From Anaerolineae bacterium (GTDB lineage Bacteria; Chloroflexota; Anaerolineae; B4-G1): a DNA stretch of 17,680 nucleotides. The stretch covers positions 1 to 17,680 of the forward strand of contig JAUWOI010000028.1 in assembly GCA_030612185.1 (NCBI GenBank), read 5' to 3'. Positions 1 through 6,456 of this stretch are shown one piece after another. Position 1 is the stretch's first letter; every line of letters starts with the position of its first letter. Position numbers and translations under genes: made by a program. The notes beneath the pieces were generated by a model. It worked only from the letters and a program-made list of their open reading frames with translations, was not told the DNA's origin and ran no database searches.

Positions 1-26
1 GAGAAGACATAGAAATGGAGGACCAA

Positions 27-248
27 ATGCAAGACCAAAGAGTGATCACGCCGGACATGCCAATTGGCGATGTCGTTAGAAAATACCCCGGCACGGTCAA
101 TGTCTTTCTGAGGCATGGCCTGGGGTGCGTTGGATGCGCGATAGCGCGTTTTGAGAACATCCGCGCGGGTGCACAGGTTCACGGGATCAATGTGGACACC
201 TTGATCAAAGACTTGAACCAATCTGTTCTACAGGCTCAAGAGAACTAG
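27..248 (+). CDS. DUF1858 redox-disulfide domain protein
   Basis: A 73-residue protein that is essentially one DUF1858 domain, the family often found beside hybrid-cluster proteins and other redox enzymes of anaerobes. The visible hallmarks are the N-terminal stretch [16 protein letters not shown] and the CVGC pair in the motif [15 protein letters not shown], which can form a redox-active disulfide; the C-terminus resembles the usual [12 protein letters not shown] chose the ATG at 27 because GGAGG at 17-21 sits 5 nt before it; an ATG at 15 is also in frame but has no ribosome site. It is the first gene of the oxygen-defence cluster, 91 bp before rubredoxin. A role as a small thiol or electron carrier is inference; the domain assignment is fairly sure. 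Confidence 0.85.
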   Translation: MQDQRVITPDMPIGDVVRKYPGTVNVFLRHGLGCVGCAIARFENIRAGAQVHGINVDTLIKDLNQSVLQAQEN

Positions 249-267
249 ATTCATCCGAAAGGTGGTT

Positions 268-290
268 AGGGCCGGTCTCCGACCGCGCCC
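268..290 (+). repeat. Dispersed GC-rich repeat, copy 1 (intergenic)
   Basis: The 17 bases GGGCCGGTCTCCGACCG at 269-285 occur again, exactly reverse-complemented, at 1994-2010 inside the FAD reductase gene. Similarity continues into a C-run on the outer side (CGCCCC here, TGCCCC there). The core CGGTC-GGA-GACCG can fold into a 5-bp hairpin. This copy lies between the DUF1858 and rubredoxin genes. Confidence 0.75.
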
Positions 291-339
291 CCCTGGCTCG
301 ATCAGAGACAGGCCAGAACATCTGACCAGGAGGAAAAAA

Positions 340-501
340 ATGGACAAGTGGGAATGTACGGTCTGTGGTTACGTCTACGACCCGGCGGAGGGCGACCCCG
401 ATAGCGGGATCGCTCCAGGCACGCCCTTCGAGGCATTGCCCGACGATTGGGTGTGCCCCGACTGCGGGGTGGGCAAGGACATGTTCGAGAAAGTGGAGTG
501 A
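340..501 (+). CDS. Rubredoxin
   Basis: A 53-residue classical rubredoxin, a cytoplasmic one-electron carrier with a single Fe(SCys)4 site. The four ligands are visible as Cys6 and Cys9 (CTVCGY) and Cys39 and Cys42 (CPDCGVGK). The typical [25 protein letters not shown] core lies between them. The length is standard. The ATG at 340 follows AGGAGG (329-334) at good spacing; upstream in-frame codons run through the intergenic repeat and are not part of the protein. It stands 9 bp before the flavodiiron protein and near an NAD(P)H-dependent FAD reductase, so its likely job is to pass electrons from that reductase to the flavodiiron protein, rubrerythrins and superoxide reductase. Confidence 0.97.
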   Translation: MDKWECTVCGYVYDPAEGDPDSGIAPGTPFEALPDDWVCPDCGVGKDMFEKVE

Positions 502-510
502 GGTGAGGTG

Positions 511-1695
511 ATGAAGCCGAGAAAGATCAAGGATGGTATCTACTGGGTGGGGGCCGTTGACTGGGATCGCCGGTTGTTTGACAACCTCATCCCACTTCCC
601 GACGGCACCAGTTATAACGCTTACCTGATCCAGGGGAGCGAGAAGACGGCGCTGATAGACACAGTTGACCCCGCCACGTCACACGTTCTGCTCGACCGTC
701 TGAGCCAACTGAACGTCGAGCACATTGACTACGTGATCGCTAACCACGCCGAGCAGGACCATTCGGGCACGCTGCCGCAGGTGCTCGAAAGATACCCCGG
801 AGCGCAGGTTGTCTGCACGCCCAAGTGCAAGGGAATGCTGGTAGACCTGCTGCTGGCGCCGGAGGATCGCGTTCTCGCGGTGGACGATGGCGCAACGCTG
901 TCGCTGGGTGACAGAACGCTCGAGTTCATCCACGCGCCGTGGGTTCACTGGCCCGAGACAATGCTGACCTACTTACGGGAGGACAAAATCCTCTTCCCCT
1001 GCGACTTCTTCGGCTCGCACCTGGCCACCACCGACCTGTACGTCACCGACGAGGGGCGGGTCTACGAGGCGGCCAAGCGATACTACGCGGAGATCATGAT
1101 GCCGTTCCGCAAGATCATCGAGAAGAACCTGAAAAAGGTGCAGGAGTACGAGATCTCCCTCATCGCCCCCAGCCACGGCCCGATGTATGACCGGCCTGAG
1201 TTCATTCTGGAGGCGTATCGCGATTGGGTCCTCGGCGGCCCGAAGAACATCGTCGTGTTGCCCTATATCTCGATGCACGGCAGCACCCTGGCGATGGTGG
1301 ACTACCTGCTGGATGGTCTGGTCGAAAAGGGTGTGACTGTGGAACGGTTCGACCTGGCCGCCACCGACATCGGGAAACTGGCGATGGCGCTGGTAGACGC
1401 CGCCACCATCGTGATCGGATCGCCCACCGTCTTGACCGGCGCACATCCGAACGTCGTCTACGCGGCCTACCTGGCGAACGCCCTGCGGCCCAAGGTCAAG
1501 TTTGTCTCCATCATCGGCTCCTACGGCTGGGGCGGCAAGATGGTGCAGCAACTCGCGGGCCTGATCCCCAATCTGAAGGTGGAGATGCTGGATCCGGTCA
1601 TCGTTAAGGGTCACCCCAGGGATGGGGATTTCGAGGCTCTGGATAAGTTGGCGGCCACCATCGCGGAGAAACACGCTGCTCTGAACTTGCAGTAG
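511..1695 (+). CDS. Flavodiiron protein (O2/NO reductase, FprA type)
   Basis: Class A flavodiiron protein of about 394 residues, which reduces O2 to water and/or NO to N2O in the cytoplasm of anaerobes using rubredoxin electrons. The N-terminal metallo-beta-lactamase-like domain (about 1-245) shows the di-iron ligands in order: H79-x-E81-x-D83-H84 (NHAEQDHSGT), H146 (VHWPET), D165 (CDFFGSH) and H222 (PSHGPMYD). The C-terminal flavodoxin domain (about 248-394) has the FMN loops YISMHGST, SPTVLTGAHP and SYGWGGKM. There is no extra rubredoxin or reductase domain, so the separate rubredoxin 9 bp upstream is the probable partner. A GTG at 508 is an alternative start; I prefer the ATG at 511 behind GAGGTG. 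All catalytic residues are present. Confidence 0.96.
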   Translation: MKPRKIKDGIYWVGAVDWDRRLFDNLIPLPDGTSYNAYLIQGSEKTALIDTVDPATSHVLLDRLSQLNVEHIDYVIANHAEQDHSGTLPQVLERYPGAQVVCTPKCKGMLVDLLLAPEDRVLAVDDGATLSLGDRTLEFIHAPWVHWPETMLTYLREDKILFPCDFFGSHLATTDLYVTDEGRVYEAAKRYYAEIMMPFRKIIEKNLKKVQEYEISLIAPSHGPMYDRPEFILEAYRDWVLGGPKNIVVLPYISMHGSTLAMVDYLLDGLVEKGVTVERFDLAATDIGKLAMALVDAATIVIGSPTVLTGAHPNVVYAAYLANALRPKVKFVSIIGSYGWGGKMVQQLAGLIPNLKVEMLDPVIVKGHPRDGDFEALDKLAATIAEKHAALNLQ

Positions 1696-1712
1696 GAGCA
1701 GGAAGGAAACCA

Positions 1713-2948
1713 ATGAGAAGATACGTCATTGTAGGCAACGGCGTCGCGGGCATAACGGCGGCGCAGACAATCGTGCGGGCCGATCCGTCCGCCGAAGTGC
1801 ACATCTTCTGCGCGGAGCCCTATCCCTACTACCGCCGCCCGCGGCTGTGGGAGTTCATCGCCGGTGAGGTCGAGCAGGACGTGCTCTACTTTCGACCGCC
1901 GGAGTGGTACGCCGAGCGCGGCATCCTCCTGCACCTGGGAGTTCGAGCCACTTCGCTCGACCCCGCCGCCCATCGCCTTACCCTGGAGGGGCACGGTCGG
2001 AGACCGGCCCCAGCAAAATCAGTGGAATACGACCGCCTTCTGCTCGCCACAGGCGGTCGCCCCTTTGTCCCCCCTTTCGAGGGCACCGCCAGAGAGGGCG
2101 TCTTTACCTTGCGCACGCTTGATGACGCACTGGCGATGAAAACCTACGCCCGTGACGTTCGCAGTGCAGCGGTCATCGGCGGCGGGTTGTTGGGGCTGGA
2201 GACGGCGCGGGCGCTGCGCACCGCTGGCCTAGAGACGACGGTGATTGAGTTCGCTCCCTATCTGCTGCCGCGCCAACTGGACGCAGAGGGGGCACAAGTC
2301 CTGCAAGCGCTCCTGGAAGCGCAAGGTCTGCACATCCTGACCGACGCTGCCACCGAGGCTATCCTGGGCCACGAGCACGCGACGGGCGTGCGGCTCAAGG
2401 ACGGGCGCGTGGTGAATGGCGAACTGGTGCTCGTCTCCACCGGCATTCGTTCGCGGGTCGAACTGGCGCGGGAGGCCGGATTGGAGGTGAACCGGGGTGT
2501 GGTCGTGGACGAGCAACTGCGTACCAGCGGATCCGACGTCTACGCGGCCGGAGACGCGGCAGAGTTCGAGGGGCGGGTCTACGGGATCATCCCCGCCGCC
2601 ACGGAGCAGGCCCAGGTTGCTGCGGCGAACATGGTCGCCGGTGGCAGCGCCACCTACAGCGGCACCACACCCGCCAACACGCTCAAGATCGTTGGCATTG
2701 ACCTGACCTGCCTGGGCGACGCGACGGCCACGGGCGACGAGTTCATCATCCTGCGGAAGGTGGACGCGGCGGCTGGTGTGTATAGACGGTTGACGCTGCG
2801 CGACGGCAAGATCGTCGGCGCCATCCTGCTGGGCGACACGCAGAGCGTCCGGCCCGTGAAGCAGTTGATTGCCACAGGGCGCGACGTTTCGGCCTACGGT
2901 GAGCGACTGCTGGACAAGGGTTTTGATCTGAGAGCGTTAGCATACTAA
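1713..2948 (+). CDS. FAD-dependent NAD(P)H oxidoreductase, rubredoxin-reductase type
   Basis: A 411-residue two-dinucleotide-binding flavoprotein of the pyridine-nucleotide disulfide oxidoreductase class I fold. Visible parts are the FAD motif VGNGVAGITAA (about 7-17), the ATGGRP loop (about 113), the NAD(P)H Rossmann motif IGGGLLGLETA (about 154-164) and the second FAD motif DVYAAGDAAEF near 275. There is no CxxxxC redox disulfide, which fits NADH:rubredoxin oxidoreductase or NADH oxidase-like enzymes. AGGAAGG precedes the ATG, and the gene starts 17 bp after the flavodiiron gene, so co-transcription and a role in reducing rubredoxin are inferred. Around 1994-2011 the coding sequence contains a copy of a dispersed repeat, giving the odd stretch GHGRRPAPAK before SVEYDRLLLATG. 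Confidence 0.88.
   Translation: MRRYVIVGNGVAGITAAQTIVRADPSAEVHIFCAEPYPYYRRPRLWEFIAGEVEQDVLYFRPPEWYAERGILLHLGVRATSLDPAAHRLTLEGHGRRPAPAKSVEYDRLLLATGGRPFVPPFEGTAREGVFTLRTLDDALAMKTYARDVRSAAVIGGGLLGLETARALRTAGLETTVIEFAPYLLPRQLDAEGAQVLQALLEAQGLHILTDAATEAILGHEHATGVRLKDGRVVNGELVLVSTGIRSRVELAREAGLEVNRGVVVDEQLRTSGSDVYAAGDAAEFEGRVYGIIPAATEQAQVAAANMVAGGSATYSGTTPANTLKIVGIDLTCLGDATATGDEFIILRKVDAAAGVYRRLTLRDGKIVGAILLGDTQSVRPVKQLIATGRDVSAYGERLLDKGFDLRALAY
1990..2012 (-). repeat. Dispersed GC-rich repeat, copy 2 (inside FAD reductase gene)
   Basis: CGGTCGGAGACCGGCCC at 1994-2010 is the exact reverse complement of 269-285. It is in frame and adds about 8-10 residues (GHGRRPAPAK) in a loop just before the conserved YDRLLLATG segment, where relatives usually have a short turn. 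It therefore looks like a tolerated insertion into the gene. Confidence 0.72.
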
Positions 2949-2972
2949 ATGACATTTCGAGGAGGTAGGTTG

Positions 2973-3476
2973 ATGCACAAGATGACACAAGCGAATCTGG
3001 AAGCGGCTTTCGCAGGCGAAAGCCAGGCACACATGAAATACCTGATCTTCGCCGACAAGGCGGCGCGGGAAGGGCTCCCGAACGTGGCGCGACTCTTCCG
3101 GGCCATATCCTACGCCGAGCAGGTACACGCCACCGGCCACTTCAAGGCGTTGAAGAACCTGGGCAAGACGGCGGCCAACCTGGAAGCCGCCATCGGCGGC
3201 GAGACTTATGAGGTCGAGGAGATGTATCCCGCCTTCCTGGCGGTGGCCGAACTGCAGGAGGAGAAGGCCGCCATCCGTTCCAATGCCTGGGCGCTGGAGG
3301 CGGAGAAGATCCACGCCGTGATGTACGGCGGGGCCAAGACCGCCGTGGAGGCTGGAAAGGACGCGGGGGTGGGACAGGTCTACGTCTGCTCCGTCTGCGG
3401 CTGGACCGGCGAGGGCGAACCGCCGGACGAGTGCCCGTTGTGCAAAGCGAAGAAGGAGAAGTTCGTCACCTTCTAG
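2973..3476 (+). CDS. Rubrerythrin 1
   Basis: A 167-residue rubrerythrin, a cytoplasmic peroxidase that reduces H2O2 to water at a di-iron site using a C-terminal rubredoxin-like centre. The N-terminal ferritin-like four-helix bundle shows E15, the pair E49-xx-H52 (AEQVHA), acidic residues near 81-83 and 96-97, and E111-xx-H114 (EKIHAVMY). The C-terminal iron site is C139/C142 (CSVCGW) and C154/C157 (CPLCKAKKEKF). The ATG at 2973 follows GGAGGT at 2961-2966; an upstream in-frame ATG at 2949 touches the previous stop but has no ribosome site. It is one of two rubrerythrins in the cluster, which differ substantially in sequence and so are not a recent duplication. Confidence 0.95.
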   Translation: MHKMTQANLEAAFAGESQAHMKYLIFADKAAREGLPNVARLFRAISYAEQVHATGHFKALKNLGKTAANLEAAIGGETYEVEEMYPAFLAVAELQEEKAAIRSNAWALEAEKIHAVMYGGAKTAVEAGKDAGVGQVYVCSVCGWTGEGEPPDECPLCKAKKEKFVTF

Positions 3477-3520
3477 CCGGTCACAGGGCTGGAAATGAGG
3501 TGAGACAAGGAGGTCACTCT

Positions 3521-3970
3521 ATGTCTAAGGTGCTCATCCTTTACGATACTCGCACAGGCAACACTGGCCGGATGGCCCGCGCCGTGGCCGAAGGGGCGAA
3601 GTCGGTGGGGGGAGTGGAAGTCGCCCTCAAGCGGGTCGGGGAAGGCGAAGGGGAACTGGCTGATGCCGATGCCGTCATCCTGGGCTCGCCGACCCACAAC
3701 ACCAAGCCCAGCCAGGCTATGAAGAGGCTCCTGTCCGGTTTGAGCAAAGTCCCTCTGAAAGGCAGGGTGGGGGCCGCTTTTGGCTCCTACGGCTGGAGCG
3801 GGGAGGCACCGGGAATCATGGTGCGGGCTTTGAGAGGCCAGGGCGTGCGTGTGACAGGTGAAGGAGTGCGGGCGAGGAGGACGCCGGGCACGAGCGATCT
3901 GGCCAAGTGTAGGGATCTGGGCCGCGCCGTGTCCGAAAGTGTCGTTACGAATGGAGAACAGGAGGGGTAG
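3521..3970 (+). CDS. Flavodoxin / flavodoxin-like protein
   Basis: A 149-residue single-domain flavodoxin, an FMN electron carrier. The phosphate-binding loop is YDTRTGNTGRMA (8-19). The other FMN loops are GSPTHNTKPSQ (about 59-69) and FGSYGWSGEAPG (about 87-98). These loops resemble the C-terminal domain of flavodiiron proteins more than classical long-chain flavodoxins. It may therefore be a stand-alone relative of that domain, and its partner enzyme is unknown. The ATG at 3521 follows AAGGAGGT at 3508-3515. It lies 44 bp after rubrerythrin 1 and 50 bp before the peroxiredoxin, so it is probably co-transcribed and may serve as an alternative electron donor to the peroxide-reducing enzymes. 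Confidence 0.88.
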   Translation: MSKVLILYDTRTGNTGRMARAVAEGAKSVGGVEVALKRVGEGEGELADADAVILGSPTHNTKPSQAMKRLLSGLSKVPLKGRVGAAFGSYGWSGEAPGIMVRALRGQGVRVTGEGVRARRTPGTSDLAKCRDLGRAVSESVVTNGEQEG

Positions 3971-3977
3971 CACGGAC

Positions 3978-3990
3978 GGCCACGCTGGTT
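3978..3990 (+). repeat. 13-bp inverted repeat, left copy, flanking the peroxiredoxin gene
   Basis: GGCCACGCTGGTT here is the exact reverse complement of AACCAGCGTGGCC at 4622-4634. The two copies bracket only the peroxiredoxin gene, 30 bp before its start and 10 bp after its stop. A match of this length can arise by chance in a window this size. Confidence 0.45.
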
Positions 3991-4020
3991 GGGCTACATC
4001 AATCTTAAGGGAGGTGCGAG

Positions 4021-4611
4021 ATGCAAGTAGGAAAGGAAGCCCCGGACTTCACGGCCCGGGCCTATCACAAAGACGAGATAAAGGAGATCACCCTCTCCGA
4101 CTACAGAGGGCAATGGGTAGTGTTGTGCTTCTACCCGGGTGACTTTACCTTCGTCTGACCGACCGAATTGACGGCAGTTGCCGCCAGGTACGAGGAGATC
4201 AAGGCACTGGGCGTAGAGGTGCTCTCGGTGAGTGTGGACAGCGTCTTTGTCCACAAGATATGGCAAGAGGAAGAACTGTCCAAAATGGTGGAAGGAGGCG
4301 TTCCCTACCCCATGCTTTCCGACCAGGGGGGCAAGATCGGCACTTTGTACAATGTGTACAATGGCTCGGTGAACGTTCGCGGCCGCTTCCTGATTGACCC
4401 AGACGGAGTGGTCCAGGCGATGGAGGTGCTGACCCCGCCGGTGGGGCGCAACGTGAGCGAACTCATCCGCCAGATCAAGGCCTACCAGCACGTGCGCGAG
4501 ACGGGTGAGGTCATGCCGTCGGGCTGGCAGCCGGGCAAGCCGACTCTCAAGCCGGGCGTTGGATTGGCCGGCAAAGTGTGGGAAGGCTGGAAGCCGGAGA
4601 ACGCTTTCTAG
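4021..4611 (+). CDS. Selenocysteine-containing AhpC-type peroxiredoxin (in-frame TGA at codon 46)
   Basis: A 196-codon peroxiredoxin that reduces H2O2 or organic peroxides. The reading frame opens at ATG 4021, 5 nt after GGGAGGTG, and runs [16 protein letters not shown]... to codon 46, which is TGA (4156-4158). It then continues without another stop to 4611. The context is DFTFV-(TGA)-PTEL, where this family has Cys in FVCPTEL, so the TGA replaces the peroxidatic residue itself. Conserved sequence on both sides argues against a pseudogene. A SECIS-like hairpin follows at 4168-4187. The usual resolving Cys near 165 (EVCPxxW) is Met165 (EVMPSGW), and the only Cys visible is C36. Gene callers would truncate this gene to an internal TTG start at 4168. 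The Sec reading is inferred but strongly supported. Confidence 0.92.
4156..4187 (+). promoter_or_regulatory. Selenocysteine UGA codon plus bacterial-type SECIS hairpin
   Basis: The UGA at 4156-4158 is followed by a stem: CGGC (4172-4175) pairs with GCCG (4180-4183) around the loop AGTT (4176-4179). It is extended below one A-C mismatch by T4168-G4187, T4169-A4186 and G4170-C4185. The loop begins 17 nt after the UGA and has G in its second position. Both fit the known rule for bacterial SECIS elements: apical loop about 16-37 nt downstream, G among the first two loop bases. Confidence 0.8.
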
Positions 4612-4621
4612 TTTGGTACGA

Positions 4622-4634
4622 AACCAGCGTGGCC
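4622..4634 (-). repeat. 13-bp inverted repeat, right copy, flanking the peroxiredoxin gene
   Basis: AACCAGCGTGGCC is the reverse complement of 3978-3990. It begins 10 bp after the peroxiredoxin stop codon. Confidence 0.45.
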
Positions 4635-4645
4635 ATCCCTGAATG

Positions 4646-4716
4646 GGACGCAGGTGAACGCTGATTCACGCTGATTTTTCAACTTTGTCTGCGTAGACCT
4701 GCGCGAATCTGCGTCC
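4646..4716. repeat. Imperfect inverted repeat built of CTGCGT/ACGCTGATT units
   Basis: The gap between the peroxiredoxin and rubrerythrin 2 genes holds GGACGCAG (4646-4653) facing CTGCGTCC (4709-4716). Inside the left half is a near-tandem ACGCTGATTC-ACGCTGATTT; the right half holds three spaced CTGCG(T/C) words. The unit structure looks like a dispersed non-coding repeat rather than a terminator, since there is no compact stem with a T-tract. Confidence 0.6.
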
Positions 4717-4740
4717 GATTCTGAGAAGCGTAGAGTGGCG

Positions 4741-5247
4741 ATGGATAAGAAGACGCGCAACAACCTATACGTGGCTTTCGTCGGCGAGGCCAAGGCGCAC
4801 CATCGGCTGCTGGCTTTCGCCCGCAAGGCGGATGACGAGGGCTATCCCCAGATCGCCAAACTGTTCCGCGCCGTCGCGGCTGCTGAAGGGGTGCACGCCG
4901 AGCGTCACCTGCGCTTGCTCGGTGAGGCGGTGGTACAGAGCACGGAGGAGAACCTCCAGTCCTCCTTCGAGCGGGAGACCACCGTCAACGAAGTCTACTA
5001 TCCCCAGTTCATCCGCGAGGCGGAGGAGGAGGGGGGGGAGAAAGCGGCGGTGCTGACTTTCAGCCAGGCACGGGACGTGGAGAAGGGTCACGCTGCTCTC
5101 TACAAGCGCGCGTTGAACTCCATGTTGCGCGACGAGACCCACGACTACTACATCTGCCAGGTCTGCGGATACGTCGCCGAGCGGGATGTCCCCGACCAGT
5201 GCCCGGTCTGCGGCGCGAAGCGAGAGCAGTTCCGCCTGGTGACGTAG
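4741..5247 (+). CDS. Rubrerythrin 2
   Basis: A second rubrerythrin of 168 residues. The di-iron bundle shows E16, E49-xx-H52 (AEGVHAERH), acidic residues in the 79-98 stretch and E114-xx-H117 (EKGHAALY). The C-terminal rubredoxin-like site is C139/C142 (CQVCGYV) and C154/C157 (CPVCGAKREQF). The architecture matches rubrerythrin 1 but the sequence is well diverged, so the two probably differ in substrate or partner. No strong Shine-Dalgarno is seen: GTG at 4735 and ATG at 4741 are both possible, and I use the ATG. It is separated from the peroxiredoxin by 129 bp of repeat-rich DNA, so it may be transcribed separately, though no promoter is obvious. Confidence 0.94.
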   Translation: MDKKTRNNLYVAFVGEAKAHHRLLAFARKADDEGYPQIAKLFRAVAAAEGVHAERHLRLLGEAVVQSTEENLQSSFERETTVNEVYYPQFIREAEEEGGEKAAVLTFSQARDVEKGHAALYKRALNSMLRDETHDYYICQVCGYVAERDVPDQCPVCGAKREQFRLVT

Positions 5248-5260
5248 GGGAGGCAGCGAT

Positions 5261-5363
5261 CCAGAAACCGGGTTTTTGTTGCTCCACAGGCGAAGTAGTA
5301 TTGCTTGCAGGCGAAATTCTGCTGTCAGGGAGGTCTTCCTGTACGAAAAACCCGGTTTCTTGG
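5261..5363. repeat. Facing pair of AAACCGGGTTT-type repeats
   Basis: CCAGAAACCGGGTTTTT at 5261-5277 faces AAAAACCCGGTTTCTTGG at 5346-5363. The two are reverse complements apart from one inserted base. The 68-bp interior has no recognisable gene. The pair fills the 144-bp gap between rubrerythrin 2 and the DJ-1/PfpI gene. It could form a long stem-loop or be a small non-autonomous element; each arm also contains the palindromic core ACCGGGT/ACCCGGT. Confidence 0.65.
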
Positions 5364-5391
5364 CCCGCAGATTACTGAGAAGGAGACTTGT

Positions 5392-5910
5392 ATGGAACTG
5401 AAAGGTAAACACATCGCCATTCTGGCTGAGGACAACTACCAGGAGTTGGAACTGTGGTACCCGCTCTTGCGTATGCGCGAGGCCGGCGCCGAGGTGACCA
5501 TCGTCGGCATGCCCGGCGTGCAGGAGTACCACAGCAAACTGGGCTATCCGGTGAAAGTGGACGCGGCCGCCGACGCAGTCTCGGCGGATGACTTTGACGC
5601 CGTCATCGTGCCGGGCGGCTACGCGCCCGACCGGATGCGCCGCCACCAACCTATGCTCGACCTGGTGAGAAGTGTGTTCGAGCGCGGCGGCATCGTGGCC
5701 ACTATCTGTCACGCCGCGTGGGTGCCCATCTCGGCGGGCATTATGAAAGGCAAGCGGGCCACCTGCCTCTCGGCGATCAAGGATGATCTGATCAACGCCG
5801 GGGCCACCTACGTTGACGCAGAAGTGGTGCAGGACGGCAACCTGATCACCTCACGAACGCCGAGCGATCTGCCCGCTTTTTGCCGGACAATCATCGCGGC
5901 GCTGAAGTGA
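5392..5910 (+). CDS. DJ-1/PfpI family protein
   Basis: A 172-residue member of the DJ-1/PfpI superfamily (class I glutamine amidotransferase-like fold). Bacterial members act as proteases, glyoxalases/deglycases or redox-sensitive stress proteins, and sequence alone does not decide which. The nucleophile elbow is TICHAAW with Cys106-His107, and an acidic residue near the active site is likely E18 in NYQELELWYP. The strand-turn VIVPGGYAPDRMR (about 71-83) is typical of PfpI. The ATG at 5392 follows AAGGAG at 5380-5385. The frame is open further upstream but runs through the inverted-repeat arm, so the shorter start is preferred. Its place among peroxide-defence genes suggests a stress role. 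Confidence 0.9.
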   Translation: MELKGKHIAILAEDNYQELELWYPLLRMREAGAEVTIVGMPGVQEYHSKLGYPVKVDAAADAVSADDFDAVIVPGGYAPDRMRRHQPMLDLVRSVFERGGIVATICHAAWVPISAGIMKGKRATCLSAIKDDLINAGATYVDAEVVQDGNLITSRTPSDLPAFCRTIIAALK

Positions 5911-5956
5911 AACCTGCGCCCAAACAAAACTATCAATCAAAGGAGGTCAAGTCAAA

Positions 5957-6454
5957 ATGGGTACAAAAGGAAGAGCGATCGTAGGCATAGACGTAGACAA
6001 TCTCATCAAGGTGCTCAACAAGACTCTTGCAGATGAGTGGTTGGCATACTACCAGTACTGGGTAGGGGCCAAGGTAGCCAAGGGGCCTATGAGGGGGGCA
6101 GTGACTGCCGAACTCATCCAGCACGCCACCGAAGAACTCGGGCACGCGGAGTTGCTGGCGAATAGGATCCTCCAACTGGGCGGCACGCCGCTGCTCAAGC
6201 CTGAAGACTGGTACAAGATGACCAACTGCGGGTACGAGGCTCCCGAGGATCCCTACGTGGAGGTCCTGCTGGATCAGAACATCAAGGGCGAGCAATGCGC
6301 CATTGGGGCCTACCAGCAGTTGGTAGAACTCACCAAAGATGCCGACCCGGTGACGTATGAGATGGCTCTGCAGATTATGACGGACGAGATCGAGCACGAG
6401 GAGGACCTGCAGGCCCTCCTTGAGGACATAGAATTGATGAAAGAGAGGAGATGA
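5957..6454 (+). CDS. Dps-like ferritin (thioferritin/DPSL type), copy 1
   Basis: A 165-residue ferritin-like protein. Likely ferroxidase di-iron ligands are E27 (ADEWLAYYQY), E60-xx-H63 (EELGHAE), E112 (KGEQCAIGAY) and E144-xx-H147 (DEIEHEED). Two cysteines, C91 (TNCGYEAPEDP) and C114 (GEQCAI), are placed as in the DPSL or thioferritin family. Known members of that family form 12-subunit cages that oxidise iron with H2O2 and protect DNA from peroxide. AAAGGAGGT precedes the ATG by about 9 nt. The stop overlaps the superoxide reductase region (ATGA at 6451-6454), so the two genes are tightly coupled. The sub-family call rests on the cysteine pair and is inference; bacterioferritin-like is the alternative. 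Confidence 0.85.
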   Translation: MGTKGRAIVGIDVDNLIKVLNKTLADEWLAYYQYWVGAKVAKGPMRGAVTAELIQHATEELGHAELLANRILQLGGTPLLKPEDWYKMTNCGYEAPEDPYVEVLLDQNIKGEQCAIGAYQQLVELTKDADPVTYEMALQIMTDEIEHEEDLQALLEDIELMKERR

Positions 6455-6456
6455 AA

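Noticed and set aside
973..1713. Long minus-strand open frame opposite the flavodiiron protein
   Set aside because: It mirrors a well-supported gene with all catalytic residues. The translated product has no family motif and arises from high G+C content.
4168..4611. A short peroxiredoxin fragment starting at TTG 4168
   Set aside because: It would lack the N-terminal strand and the active site and has no ribosome site. The upstream frame with a strong ribosome site continues through the TGA, so this is the back half of a selenoprotein.
5261..5363. Insertion sequence ends
   Set aside because: The arms enclose only 68 bp with no transposase and no visible target-site duplication, so only a repeat pair is called.
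4765..5712. 315-codon minus-strand open frame across rubrerythrin 2 and DJ-1
   Set aside because: It runs antisense to two certain genes and through an inverted repeat, with no recognisable domain.
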